The notes under the pieces: generated by a model
The model's input: only the letters and a program-made list of their open reading frames with translations
What the model was told of the DNA's origin: nothing
The model's database searches: none
Assembly (NCBI RefSeq): GCF_024758505.1
Contig: NZ_CP077970.1
Span: forward strand, 8,370,001 to 8,434,000
Length of the DNA stretch: 64,000 nucleotides
Direction of reading: 5' to 3'
Source of the DNA: Bradyrhizobium arachidis
GTDB taxonomy: Bacteria > Pseudomonadota > Alphaproteobacteria > Rhizobiales > Xanthobacteraceae
Shown here: piece by piece, positions 1-8,604 of the stretch
Position numbering within the stretch: position 1 is the first letter of the stretch
Layout: each line of letters starts with the position of its first letter
Position numbers and translations under genes: made by a program

Positions 1-1429
1 GGCCTGACGGTAACGAGGTGGGGATCGGGCCGCCGCGGCGGTTCGCGCCTGCGAATCGATTCGCGCCGCCGCCAGAGCCGCGCGGCTGAAAACTGCGGCC
101 GCCATTGCCTCTAAAGTTGCCACGGCCGGCAAAATTGCCGCCGCGCCCGCCCTCGGGAGCAAAGGTGCGCTGAAGCCGCTCGGCGAGATCCTGGCGATAG
201 TAGCGCCGCACGACCTCGTCGCGGATGCCGTTCGAGAGCTCATTGATGCGCGCTTCAAGCGCAGCGCGGCGCTCGGGCGTCACAAAGCTGCCGCCCTCCA
301 ACTCGCGCGACCAGATCATGTCGGCGAGCGGACGCGCTGATGCGAGCACCTCCTCGACCGCGCCGCGACCGCCGGAGCGCACGAGATCGTCGGGGTCCTG
401 CCCTTCCGGCAACAGCGCGAAGCGCAGGCTCTTGCCGGGCGCGAGAAACGGCAAGGCGAGGTCCGCAGCACGATAAGCCGCCTTCTGTCCGGCCTTGTCG
501 CCGTCGAAGCAGAGGATCGGCTCGTCCGCCATCTTCCAGAGCAGCGCGAGCTGGTTTTCGGTCAACGCAGTTCCGAGCGGCGCCACGCTGCCTGCAAAGC
601 CTGCCGTGACCATGGCGATGACGTCGACATAGCCCTCGACCACGATGAGGGGCGCGCCGTCATGCGTGGCTTTGCGCGCGGTCGGGTGGTTGTAGAGATT
701 GTCGCCCTTGTGGAAGAGCGGCGTCTCCGGCGAGTTGAGATATTTGGCTGGAACGTCCTTCTCCAGCGCGCGCCCGCCGAAGGCGATGACGCGGCCGCGC
801 AGATCCGTGATCGGAAACATCACGCGATCGCGGAAGCGATCATAGGGCACGGGAATGTCGTCGCCGCCGATCAAGAGGCCGGTCTCGATCATGTCCTCGA
901 CCGAGACGCCCTGCTTGCCGAGATGCTCCTTCAGCGCGAAGCGCTCGGGTGGCGGCGGCGCATAGCCGATGCGGAACTGCAACTGCGTCGCCGGCGACAA
1001 TGCGCGATCGGCGAGATAGCCGCGCGCTTTCGCGCCGACGCGCGAGGCCAGGGTCTCCGAGAAGAACTTTGCGGCGAGCTCCATGACGTCATGCAGCGTC
1101 CGACGGCGCTGCTCGTGGCGCGCGGCATCTGGCGTTGCCGCCGGCAGCGGCAGTCCCGCCATGCCGGCGAGCCGCTCGACGGCCTCGGCGAACGGCAGGC
1201 CGTCGGTCTCCATCACGAAGGAGATGATGTCGCCGTGCTTGCCGGAGGAGAAGTCGTGGTAAAATCCCTTCTGGTCGTTGACGTAGAAGGAGGGCGTCTT
1301 CTCCTGCTGGAATGGCGACAGCCCCTTCCACTCCCGCCCCGCCTTCTTCAGCTTCACGCGCTTGCCCACGACTTCGGAGACCGAAAGCCGGGCACGCAAT
1401 TCGTCAAGGAATTGGGGCGTGAAGCGCAT
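1..1429 (-). CDS. dnaG: DNA primase DnaG (C-terminus cut by window edge)
   Basis: Primase that lays RNA primers for replication with the DnaB helicase. It reads from ATG at 1429; about 476 residues are present and the stop lies beyond base 1. The N-terminal domain keeps the family frame (EKTPSF, then YHDFSSGKHGD), but the four ligands of the usual CHC2 zinc finger are Ser38, Gln41, Asp59 and Ser62. I recall this loss from other Rhizobiales primases. The TOPRIM core follows with VEGYVDVIA and FDGDKAG. Residues about 420-470 form a Gly/Arg/Asn-rich linker before the missing DnaB-binding end. A long plus-strand open frame over 662-1480 is a shadow of this gene. Confidence 0.96.
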   Translation of the reverse strand, partial: MRFTPQFLDELRARLSVSEVVGKRVKLKKAGREWKGLSPFQQEKTPSFYVNDQKGFYHDFSSGKHGDIISFVMETDGLPFAEAVERLAGMAGLPLPAATPDAARHEQRRRTLHDVMELAAKFFSETLASRVGAKARGYLADRALSPATQLQFRIGYAPPPPERFALKEHLGKQGVSVEDMIETGLLIGGDDIPVPYDRFRDRVMFPITDLRGRVIAFGGRALEKDVPAKYLNSPETPLFHKGDNLYNHPTARKATHDGAPLIVVEGYVDVIAMVTAGFAGSVAPLGTALTENQLALLWKMADEPILCFDGDKAGQKAAYRAADLALPFLAPGKSLRFALLPEGQDPDDLVRSGGRGAVEEVLASARPLADMIWSRELEGGSFVTPERRAALEARINELSNGIRDEVVRRYYRQDLAERLQRTFAPEGGRGGNFAGRGNFRGNGGRSFQPRGSGGGANRFAGANRRGGPIPTSLPSG

Positions 1430-1600
1430 GGAATGAGTCTAGCGGACCGCGTGAGTCGGGGCGAACGATTACGGATATAGGGGCGGCCTGACGAGAAGTC
1501 AGGAATGTCGGGCTTATCCGAGTTATTCGACCTATGCACAGCCCCGTTATTGGCACTAGATGCGCTTGATCGCGGCCCGGTTCCACGCTTCGATAGCATC

Positions 1601-2164
1601 ATGTTCACAACCTTTCGAGGCGGCCAGAGCGGGGGTTGGCGCGTCACCTCGATCTCACCCGTCAAGGGCGATCCCCTGCCATTCATGCCGGCGCTGTCGG
1701 TGGTATCCAGCGAGGCCATCGCGCTGCCGCTGGTGCCGTCGCGCAATTCCTGGCGGCTTGTCGGCGTCGCCAGCCATTTGCGCTACACCGAACGGGCCGA
1801 GAAGGAGAAGCTCCTCGCCGTACAGGCCGGGCTCGGACGCGTCGAGGCGACCTGCGCGGCCCTGATCCCGATCAGGAAGACCGCGGCCTGGTGGGATCTC
1901 ACGCCTGAGGAGCGGCGCGCGATTTTTGAGGACAAGTCGCACCATATCGCCAGCAGCATGCGATTCCTCCCCGCGATCGCACGGCAGCTCTATCACTGCC
2001 GGGATCTCGGCGAGCCTTTCGACTTCCTGACCTGGTTCGAATATTCGCCGGCGCATGCTTCGCTGTTCGAGGAGCTGGTGGCGATGCTGCGCACGACCGA
2101 GGAATGGCGCTACGTCGAGCACGAAATCGACGTCCGCCTGGTGCGCGAGGTGCTGACGCCTTAG
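1601..2164 (+). CDS. cld: Chlorite dismutase (short, Nitrobacter-type)
   Basis: Heme b enzyme that splits chlorite into chloride and O2. The 187-residue product is the size of the short dimeric clade. It matches from memory the Nitrobacter winogradskyi enzyme along its length: GVASH, RYxERAEK, VQAGLGR, ALIPIRK, AAWW, EERRAIFEDKSHH, PAIARQLYHCRD, GEPFDFLTWFEY. The proximal heme ligand (second His of SHH, His115) and the distal catalytic Arg (AIAR, Arg128) are both kept, so true activity is plausible. I start it at ATG 1601, where the homologue begins; the frame is open from 1505. It converges on the next gene, and the two stop codons overlap at 2162-2163. Substrate and cell location are inferred. 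Confidence 0.85.
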   Translation: MFTTFRGGQSGGWRVTSISPVKGDPLPFMPALSVVSSEAIALPLVPSRNSWRLVGVASHLRYTERAEKEKLLAVQAGLGRVEATCAALIPIRKTAAWWDLTPEERRAIFEDKSHHIASSMRFLPAIARQLYHCRDLGEPFDFLTWFEYSPAHASLFEELVAMLRTTEEWRYVEHEIDVRLVREVLTP

Positions 2165-2559
2165 TGCTCCAGGAAGCGCCCCGACTCGATGCGGGGCAGT
2201 TCGGTGACCGGCCAGTTGTAGATATAGGTCCAGGCCTTGTCGGCGCTGCCATCCGCAAGCGTCACGTCGATCAGCCTGCGCAGATATTCGGTCGGCTCGG
2301 AAAAGCCCTCGCCGCAGGCCTCGTACATATCGAACTCACGCAAAAGCTCGTCCGGCGTGCGCAGGCGGAACAGCTCGCCATGGACGACGTCGGAGGCCGC
2401 GTCCGACAGCAGCAGGCCCGGATAGTGTTTTATGAGATAGAGCCGGCCTCGGCAGGTGGCGCTGCCGATGAAGTCGGCATGCGCGGAAAGCAGCCGCGCC
2501 ATCGGATGGTCGAAGCCGCGCATCAGGGTGCCGTAGACGAAGAGACGATCTGAGGTCAT
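2161..2559 (-). CDS. Gamma-glutamylcyclotransferase-like protein
   Basis: A 132-residue protein of the GGCT/AIG2-like fold. Near the N-terminus is the hallmark FVYGTLMRG loop that binds the substrate. A Glu in FDMYEACG (about residue 78) fits the catalytic acid. The family releases 5-oxoproline from gamma-glutamyl amines or peptides; the actual substrate cannot be read from the sequence. The gene converges with the chlorite dismutase gene, sharing bases at the stop codons. Its start sits 15 bases from a small palindromic repeat at 2574-2613. Confidence 0.8.
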   Translation of the reverse strand: MTSDRLFVYGTLMRGFDHPMARLLSAHADFIGSATCRGRLYLIKHYPGLLLSDAASDVVHGELFRLRTPDELLREFDMYEACGEGFSEPTEYLRRLIDVTLADGSADKAWTYIYNWPVTELPRIESGRFLEH

Positions 2560-2573
2560 GGAAGTTACTTACT

Positions 2574-2613
2574 GTCATTCCGGGGCGACGCGAAGCGTCG
2601 AACCCGGAATGAC
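2574..2613. repeat. Short extragenic palindrome
   Basis: Eleven-base arms GTCATTCCGGG and CCCGGAATGAC enclose a loop with the smaller palindrome CGACGCGAAGCGTCG. It lies between the GGCT-like and transglutaminase-like genes. It resembles the REP-like palindromes scattered through Bradyrhizobium intergenic regions and may form a hairpin in the transcript. Confidence 0.7.
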
Positions 2614-2630
2614 GAAACCTAGCGGCATTT

Positions 2631-3446
2631 TCAACCCACCGTCACCACCTCATCGCTGACCACCACAAACTTCTTCAGCTCCATCCGGCCAAAGCTCGTC
2701 GACAGCGCGACGTCGGCCGCGTCGCGGCCCGTCGCTATCAGGATGCGGCCGATGCGCGGGACGTTGTGGCGGGCATCGAAAGTGAACCATTTGCCGGACA
2801 GATACGCCTGAAACCAGCCGGAAAAATCCATCGGAAACGGCTCGGGCGGAATGCCGATGTCGCCCATATAGCCGGTGCAGTAGCGCGCCGGGATGCCCAT
2901 GCAGCGGCAGAGGGCGACGGCCAGATGCGCAAAATCGCGGCAGACGCCGCTCCTCTGCTCGTAAACGTCATGCGCCGACTTCATGTGATGGGCGTGTTCG
3001 TAGCCGAAGGTGACGTGGCGATAAACGAATTCGGTGATGGCCGCGACGCGTTCCCAGCCTGGCTCCGTCTTGCCGAACAGCGACCAGGCGATGTCGGTGA
3101 GCTTGTCGGTCTCGCAATAGCGGCTCGGCATCAGATAGAGCAGCAGCTCGTTCGGCAGCGTTTCGATCGGCACCTGCTGCGCGGATGGCATCACCTCGTC
3201 CGGCAGCCCCGTGTCGCGCACCAGCGCGCTGCCTATCAGCGTGACGCCGCCGGCGGGCGCAACGAGGCGGCCGCAGATATTGCCAAAACTGTCGTGGTAG
3301 AAGCGGATCGGCACGTCGGGATCAGTGACGACCGTCTCCTTGCCGACGATGTCGGCCACGCGCGAGGGATGGATGTTGAGCATGATGACCATCGGCGTCG
3401 GCTGCGCAGCGGCGTAAGCGATCTCGAAGCCGACCTTGATGTCCAT
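2631..3446 (-). CDS. Transglutaminase-like (cysteine protease fold) protein
   Basis: A 271-residue protein with an N-terminal beta domain and a transglutaminase-like core. The nucleophile is Cys169 in SGVCRDFAHLA, followed by CRCMGIPARYCTGY, typical of the bacterial family. The acidic member is Asp224 in FTFDARHN. At the place where the family usually has His (H-A-W) this protein reads Ser209-Gly210-Trp211, so the triad is atypical. My recollection is that one subgroup has the same change. Substrate is unknown. The ATG at 3446 directly follows the stop of a short upstream open frame (3447-3578), which suggests they were once co-transcribed. Confidence 0.85.
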   Translation of the reverse strand: MDIKVGFEIAYAAAQPTPMVIMLNIHPSRVADIVGKETVVTDPDVPIRFYHDSFGNICGRLVAPAGGVTLIGSALVRDTGLPDEVMPSAQQVPIETLPNELLLYLMPSRYCETDKLTDIAWSLFGKTEPGWERVAAITEFVYRHVTFGYEHAHHMKSAHDVYEQRSGVCRDFAHLAVALCRCMGIPARYCTGYMGDIGIPPEPFPMDFSGWFQAYLSGKWFTFDARHNVPRIGRILIATGRDAADVALSTSFGRMELKKFVVVSDEVVTVG

Positions 3447-3578
3447 CTACGAATCCTCTGTCTCCAGCTCTTTGTCGCAGGCCTCGACCCCCGTGCTCTC
3501 CCCCGGATCGCCGAGTGCCTCCTGCTCGTGGCGCTTGCGATCATGTTCGGTCTTGTGATGAATCGTCAGCAGCGGCAT
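3447..3578 (-). pseudogene. 43-codon frame, possible N-terminal remnant of a second transglutaminase gene
   Basis: The frame starts MPLLTIHHKT, which resembles the opening beta strand of bacterial transglutaminase-family proteins (LTI-H-TxYRY). It then turns into an acidic, low-complexity tail and stops with TAG directly against the ATG of the downstream transglutaminase-like gene. I read it as the remaining 5' end of a neighbour lost by deletion. It could also be a small translated leader. Confidence 0.3.
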
Positions 3579-3669
3579 CGTCCGTCGATCATGGTGATTT
3601 TGGGCGGACTAATCTATAGCGTTGGCTGCCCAATTTTAAGGGAACGTGCTTTTTACATAGGCAACCGGA

Positions 3670-4473
3670 ATGGCTTTAGACGCGACTGACGCGCCACATC
3701 AACTCCTCCAAACGAACGATATTTTCCCGGTGTTTGAGGCCAATGCAGACGGCCGCTCGCCGTTCCTGCTCACCTCGGATCACCACGGGCGGGCTTTGCC
3801 GCGCGCGCTCGGCGATCTCGGGGTCAGCGAAAGCGAGCTGACGCGGCACATCGCCTGGGACATCGGGATTGCCGGCGTCGCCGAGCGGCTCGCAAAGATG
3901 CTCGACGCGCATTTGATCGCGCAGCGCTATTCGCGGCTGGTGATCGACTGCAACCGCCCGCCGGGCGTGGCGAGCTCGATTCCCGTCATCTCGGAGGCGA
4001 CGACGATTCCCGGCAATGAGGGCATTTCGGGAGGGGCGCGGGACGCGCGACGGCGCGAGATTTTCGATCCGTACCATGCGCGCATCAAGGCGGCGATCGA
4101 TGCGCGCGTGCACGCGAAGCGCCCGACCGTGCTGGTGGCGCTGCACAGCTTTACGCCTGTTTATGCCGGCGTCGCGCGGCCCTGGCACATCGGCACGCTC
4201 TATCATCGCGACACGTTGCTGCCGCGGCTCTTGTTGCAGCATTTGCGCGCGGAGAGCGATCTCGTCGTCGGCGATAACGAGCCCTATGCGGTGAGCGACC
4301 TCACCGACTACGGCATCCCCGTGCATGGCGAAGCGCGCGGCCTGATCAATACCGGCATCGAGATCCGCCAGGACCTCATCTCCGACCAGTCCGGCCAGCA
4401 GCAATGGGCCGAGCGCCTGGCGCGGATTTTTGGCGAGATCGAAGCAACGATGCGGGCGGAGGGGCTGGTCTAA
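3670..4473 (+). CDS. N-formylglutamate amidohydrolase family protein
   Basis: A 267-residue protein of the N-formylglutamate amidohydrolase (HutG-like) family, metal-dependent hydrolases that release formate from N-formylglutamate at the end of one histidine-degradation route. Motifs include LLTSDHHGRALP near residue 35, DCNRPPG near 98, ALHSFTPVY near 160 and VGDNEPY near 200. No hut genes are nearby, so the substrate in this organism is uncertain. It is read away from the transglutaminase-like gene with about 90 bases between the two units. Confidence 0.85.
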   Translation: MALDATDAPHQLLQTNDIFPVFEANADGRSPFLLTSDHHGRALPRALGDLGVSESELTRHIAWDIGIAGVAERLAKMLDAHLIAQRYSRLVIDCNRPPGVASSIPVISEATTIPGNEGISGGARDARRREIFDPYHARIKAAIDARVHAKRPTVLVALHSFTPVYAGVARPWHIGTLYHRDTLLPRLLLQHLRAESDLVVGDNEPYAVSDLTDYGIPVHGEARGLINTGIEIRQDLISDQSGQQQWAERLARIFGEIEATMRAEGLV

Positions 4474-4532
4474 ATTCCTGTTTTGACGCGTTTTCTTTAC
4501 GCGAACCGGTATCCACTTCGCTCGAAAACGCT

Positions 4533-5579
4533 CTAGCCGCCGCGCGTGACGACGAACAGCGCGAGCGCGGCGAAGATCGCGGCGATGCCCCACAGCACGT
4601 AAGCGATACGGCCGCCACCGCCTGGGTCGAGCGTCGCCTCGGCCGGGTTGTCGGGATTGACGTGGACCTCGACGCGGGCGCCGTCCTGATAGCGTGCCAT
4701 CAGCTTCTCCAGCATCTTGTTCGAGGCCTGCGGCGTGTTCGCGGCGACGCGAGCCGCTTCATTGGTGTAGCTGACGTTCTGATAGCTGTAGGTATAGGAC
4801 ACGCGCTTGCCGAACATCTCGACGCCGCGCCTGCTGCTGTCGGGGTCGCTGGCCTCGTGATACGCCTCCATCTCCGACACCTTGATCGTGCCCGGCACCA
4901 CCGGCCAGCGCTGCGCGATCGACGCCTGCCGCCGCACGGCGAGCGCGAACAGCGCAATGACGGAGCCGAAGGCGGCGAAGGCGACCACCAGACCCGCGAG
5001 ATCGGGGCGGCCGATGTGGTGCGCGAGGTACTCATAGCTCTTGTTGAGGCCGAAGGCCGAGCCGAACAGGATTGCCAGCACGATGGCCGTGCCGATGCCG
5101 AGACAGCCCCACAGGCCTTTTGGCATGTCGCGTTCCAGCACCGCCCGATCGGGATGGCGCGGATTGTAGTAGACGGTGACGACGCTGCCGACGGGATATT
5201 TCTTCAGCGTCTCCGCGACCTGGAAATTGCCGAGATCCTCACCGATGGAAACGCGGTTACAACGCAGCTTGCGGCCGAAGACGGTGTATTCGTAAGTCAC
5301 GTTGGCGAAGTTGCGGCTCTCCAGGCGGTAGCCGTCCTCGCGGTCGCTGTCGGAGACGCGGACCTCGCGCAGTTCGGCGGCAGAGGTGACCACCTTGCCC
5401 ATCGTCTTCGGCCAGCGACTGGCTTCGCGCACCTCCCAGGTCTTGACCACGGCCGCAACGAGAATGAGCCCGAGCGGTGCGAGCAGCATCGCATAGACGA
5501 ACCAGGGCAAATCGGGCACGGCAAAAAATCCTTCTTCGGCAATGCCCGGTTGGACGTGCGATTGCCGGAAAAGGTTCAA
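4533..5579 (-). CDS. DUF3592 membrane protein, two tandem domains
   Basis: A 348-residue membrane protein with two DUF3592-like units: one around residues 55-150 ending in VTVYYNPRHPDRAVLE, the second around 225-320 ending in VEVHVNPDNPAEATLDPG. Hydrophobic helices lie near residues 25-45, 155-175, 195-215 and 325-345. Function is unknown; the soluble parts look like small beta domains on one face of the membrane. The first ATG may be too early; an alternative is in the first transmembrane stretch (MLLAPLG). The LysE gene lies upstream on the same strand, its stop 16 bases from this start. Confidence 0.8.
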   Translation of the reverse strand: MNLFRQSHVQPGIAEEGFFAVPDLPWFVYAMLLAPLGLILVAAVVKTWEVREASRWPKTMGKVVTSAAELREVRVSDSDREDGYRLESRNFANVTYEYTVFGRKLRCNRVSIGEDLGNFQVAETLKKYPVGSVVTVYYNPRHPDRAVLERDMPKGLWGCLGIGTAIVLAILFGSAFGLNKSYEYLAHHIGRPDLAGLVVAFAAFGSVIALFALAVRRQASIAQRWPVVPGTIKVSEMEAYHEASDPDSSRRGVEMFGKRVSYTYSYQNVSYTNEAARVAANTPQASNKMLEKLMARYQDGARVEVHVNPDNPAEATLDPGGGGRIAYVLWGIAAIFAALALFVVTRGG

Positions 5580-5595
5580 TTTACGTAGGTCAGCC

Positions 5596-6216
5596 CTATT
5601 TCGCGCGGGTCAGCGCCAGCCAGATCCCGCCGCCGATCATGAAGCCGCCGGAGATGCGCGAGATCGCCCGCGTGCGCTCGGCCGAGAAGAATCTTCGCGC
5701 CCTGCCCGCCGCCAGCGCATAGAGCGCATCGGTCATCACGGCAGTGACCATGAAGGTGATGCCGAGCAGCGCCACTTGCGGGAAGTGCGGCTGGTTCATG
5801 TCCATGAACTGCGGGATGAACGCACCGAAGAACACCAGCACCTTCGGATTGGACAGCAGCACCAGAAAGCCCTGGAGGAAGAAGCCACCGCGCGGCGGCG
5901 GGGGCGGCTTGTCAACATCGACGCCTTCGACCGGCGACCAGATCAGCTTGATCCCGAGCCAGACGAGATAGGCCGCACCGGCAAAGCGTACCCAGTCGAA
6001 CCAATAGCCCATGGTCGCCATCAGCGAGGTCAGACCGATCGCGACGATGCCGATCACGATCGCGAGCCCGGCTTGCGCGCCGGCGACGTTGGTCAGCGCC
6101 GCGCGGGTGCCATGGCGCAGGCCGTTGGCGATCACCAGCGTCACGATCGGCCCCGGCAGCAACGCCAGGGCAATGCAGGCGGCAAGGAAGGCGAGATAGG
6201 CTTGCATGGACATCAT
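5596..6216 (-). CDS. LysE-family amino acid exporter
   Basis: A 206-residue inner-membrane protein with about six helices and the LysE/RhtB signatures: LLPGPIVTLVIANGLRHG near the N-terminus, AGAAYLVWLGIKLI, and FLQGFLVLLSNPKVLVFFGAFIPQF. The family exports amino acids or derivatives using the proton gradient. Substrate cannot be told. A Pro-rich cytoplasmic loop (PPPPPR) sits mid-protein. I place the start at ATG 6216; ATGs at 6213 and 6207 are also possible. The longer frame to 6288 has no homology support. Confidence 0.88.
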   Translation of the reverse strand: MMSMQAYLAFLAACIALALLPGPIVTLVIANGLRHGTRAALTNVAGAQAGLAIVIGIVAIGLTSLMATMGYWFDWVRFAGAAYLVWLGIKLIWSPVEGVDVDKPPPPPRGGFFLQGFLVLLSNPKVLVFFGAFIPQFMDMNQPHFPQVALLGITFMVTAVMTDALYALAAGRARRFFSAERTRAISRISGGFMIGGGIWLALTRAK

Positions 6217-6309
6217 GGGGGAACTCGCTGGCAGGTTTGACGGCATTAATGCATGTCGGAGGCGGGAACGGAAGCTGGGCTGGCACACCTGCGCATCACA
6301 AATGCGGAC

Positions 6310-6480
6310 GTCATACCCGCGACCCGGCTACGCCAAGGCTTCGCCGGGGCTCGCGGTCTTGGGGCGCCGAAACTTTAGCGTAGGCGGCAAGCGGGGTATC
6401 CAGTACGCCGCGGCATCTCCGTATCCCACGACTGCCTCTGGAATACTGGATCACCCGCTTTCGCGGGTGATGACGGCGGA
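6310..6480. repeat. Intergenic repeat block
   Basis: The 288 bases between the LysE gene and the next gene hold inverted motifs such as GTATCCAGTA / TACTGGAT and ACCCGCTTTCGCGGGT, and a half element with CGCCAAGGCTTCGCCG. This is typical extragenic palindromic repeat material. I see no gene here. Confidence 0.55.
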
Positions 6481-6504
6481 GTTCGCGGCACGAACGCGCT
6501 CCCC

Positions 6505-7047
6505 TCACCGTCCATCCAGCGCCGCGAGAGTCCACGCCCTCATCGCCTCCATCTCGAGAAACGCGAGGGCCACGCGCTGCATGGCCGATTGCTCGTCCCT
6601 CCCCTGCATCACCGCAACGAGGAGATCGCAGCGGCGCGACACGGCGATGGCGGTGGCGGCGCGCTGCGCGCCGTCCGGCATGGTCAGCGCATAATGCCGC
6701 ACCCGCCCCTGCATCTCGCCGAGCTTGACCACCTCACCACGGGCTACTGCGGCGAAGCGCGGCGCGATCAGGTCGACGTCGGCGACGCGGTCGACCTCGT
6801 CGTCATCGGCGACCCCGCGGTCGCAATTGCAGAAGCCGCGCTTGGCACGGACATAGAGCTCGACGCCGTCGCATGATGTGCCGTCGCAGCGGAAGGCACG
6901 CCCCGCGGGCCAACCGTCGCGCGGGAACGGCCAGGCGATCTCCTGCCAATGCGACCCATGCCGGGACGGCGCGATCTGATACGCGCCCACGCCCGACAAG
7001 GCACCGAGCGCGAACACCGCAACCAGCATGGTTGCAGCGCGCCGCAT
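6505..7047 (-). CDS. Conserved hypothetical exported protein
   Basis: A 180-residue protein starting MRRAATMLVAVFALGALSG, a signal peptide or single anchor. The mature part has four close cysteines (FRCDGTSC, GFCNC) followed by DRGVADDDEVDRVADVDL. I do not recognise a named family. The start at ATG 7047 is four bases after the stop of the upstream LVIVD-repeat gene, so the two are surely co-transcribed. That suggests a shared periplasmic role. Confidence 0.75.
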   Translation of the reverse strand: MRRAATMLVAVFALGALSGVGAYQIAPSRHGSHWQEIAWPFPRDGWPAGRAFRCDGTSCDGVELYVRAKRGFCNCDRGVADDDEVDRVADVDLIAPRFAAVARGEVVKLGEMQGRVRHYALTMPDGAQRAATAIAVSRRCDLLVAVMQGRDEQSAMQRVALAFLEMEAMRAWTLAALDGR

Positions 7048-7051
7048 GATG

Positions 7052-8500
7052 TCAGTTCCGCGGCAGGCCGGCGGCGGCACGCGCCGCTCCGGTCAGTTCC
7101 AGGATATGCATGCCGGTATTGGCGCGGTCGACGATGTAGATGTAGCCGCGGTCGTCGGTTTCGACATTGTTGGTCTGGATCGCGACCTTGCAGCGCTCGC
7201 CGCCTTCGATCGGGATGCAGCGCTTGTCGGTCGCCTGCGTGATGGCCGGGATGAAATAACCGACCTCCTTTGGGCGATAGGGATCACGGATATCGAGCAC
7301 GCGCACGCCGGCATTGAAGAAGGCGATGAAGACGAGCTTCTTGTAATAGACCGGCGCCATGCTTTCGTTCGAGGAGTGCGACCCGAAGCGGCCACCGCGC
7401 TGGCAGAATGCTCCGCCCGCCTCCGGCACCGTGAAGCTCGAGATCATCATCGGTCGGGTCTCGGTGGTGACGTCGGCAAACCACACCATCTGCCGCGCCT
7501 CGGCGCATTCGTTCAAAATCGCCTCGTCCACGATCATGACGATGTCGCGGGTCTTGCCGTCCTTGTCCTCCGCGAACTCCGTGATCGGCATGTCGAGCAT
7601 CGGAAAGGTCGTGTGCGCGCCGTTGAAGCCGGACATCGGCAGCTTTGCGACTTCCGGATAGCGCAGATTCTCCGGCGTCGGCTCCTTGCCGCCGCCGAGC
7701 AGCTTCTCGCGATCGACGATCTGCAAGATGCCGCCCTTGTTGGTGCCATAGCCGAAATAGACGCGATTGCCGGCAGGTCCGGTCGAGATCGGCCCGTGCA
7801 ACTCGGTCGGCACCGCGCCGGTCGAGCCCGGCTCCTGTCCGGGCAGGCCAAAATCCCTGATCTTCCGCGGCTGCGCGGGATCGGAGAGATCATAGATCTG
7901 CGTCATGCGGCGCGTGCGCCAGTCCGGGGCACCGGAAACGAGATAGGCAATGCCGGTGTCGCACTCCCACCAGTTCTTGTGCGTGTCCTTCAACCCGGCG
8001 ATACGCGTGATGAGCACGGGATTGCTGGGATCGGCGACGTTCCAGATCTCATGCGCTTCGCCGCCGAAGGTTCTGAGCATGTAGACCGCATTGGGATCCC
8101 CCTTCGGCAGGGACTTGCCGTCGCAGACGCGCACCATCTGCGCGCCGCCGGATTCGTACTTGCCGGGCTGGCCCGGCAGGTGTCGCAGATATTTCGGGCG
8201 TGCGGGATCGGTGACGTCGACGATCGAGGTGCCGTTCGGTTCGGCCTGCCCCGTCAGCGGATTGACCGGCGCGGGTACGTCGTCGGTGCCGCCATGGTGG
8301 CCGATATAGGCGATCCAGCGGTCGCCCTGGTGATGGATGGTCGGCTGATAGGCGCTGCGCGCCTGCAGGTCGTTGAAGCCGACAAGCTTCATGTTGGAGG
8401 CTTCGGGCGGCGCGCCGACCACCTGCTGCTTCTGCGCCAGGGCACTGGCGCCGCACGCGAGAAGGACGAAGCATGCAGCGAGTTGGACGCGACCGATCAT
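7052..8500 (-). CDS. Secreted LVIVD-repeat (beta-propeller-like) protein
   Basis: A 482-residue exported protein: signal peptide to about residue 20 (ends ASALAQ), then repeats of the LVIVD type, with IVDVTDPARPK, IWNVADPSNPV, IYDLSDPAQPR and VLDIRDPYRPK visible. Such repeats build a beta-propeller; the function is unknown. The start is ATG 8500 with GGGAGG at ribosome-binding distance; the frame runs further upstream to 8587 but into the divergent promoter and operator. Two C-terminal cysteines (RCIPIEGGERC) could pair. Confidence 0.82.
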   Translation of the reverse strand: MIGRVQLAACFVLLACGASALAQKQQVVGAPPEASNMKLVGFNDLQARSAYQPTIHHQGDRWIAYIGHHGGTDDVPAPVNPLTGQAEPNGTSIVDVTDPARPKYLRHLPGQPGKYESGGAQMVRVCDGKSLPKGDPNAVYMLRTFGGEAHEIWNVADPSNPVLITRIAGLKDTHKNWWECDTGIAYLVSGAPDWRTRRMTQIYDLSDPAQPRKIRDFGLPGQEPGSTGAVPTELHGPISTGPAGNRVYFGYGTNKGGILQIVDREKLLGGGKEPTPENLRYPEVAKLPMSGFNGAHTTFPMLDMPITEFAEDKDGKTRDIVMIVDEAILNECAEARQMVWFADVTTETRPMMISSFTVPEAGGAFCQRGGRFGSHSSNESMAPVYYKKLVFIAFFNAGVRVLDIRDPYRPKEVGYFIPAITQATDKRCIPIEGGERCKVAIQTNNVETDDRGYIYIVDRANTGMHILELTGAARAAAGLPRN

Positions 8501-8583
8501 GTGGCCTCCCGGAACCAATCTTTGTTGGCTGACGCTAAAGGCTAACACAGCGATTTGCGTCCGCCAAAGTCGCATCTTGACAT

Positions 8584-8599
8584 GCAACCATTTGGTTGC
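8584..8599. promoter_or_regulatory. ArsR-type operator palindrome
   Basis: The perfect palindrome GCAACCATTTGGTTGC (7-base arms, 2-base spacer) ends 5 bases before the ATG of the ArsR-family gene and lies between the divergent LVIVD-repeat and ArsR genes. Placement over the start region fits autorepression. I recall CAACCA-type half sites in front of similar ArsR/SRPBCC operons. Confidence 0.7.
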
Positions 8600-8604
8600 C
8601 TATT

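Noticed and set aside
662..8545. Long plus-strand frames over 662-1480, 4404-5588 and 7028-8545
   Set aside because: These are antisense to dnaG, the DUF3592 gene and the LVIVD-repeat gene. None has a ribosome site or a familiar motif.
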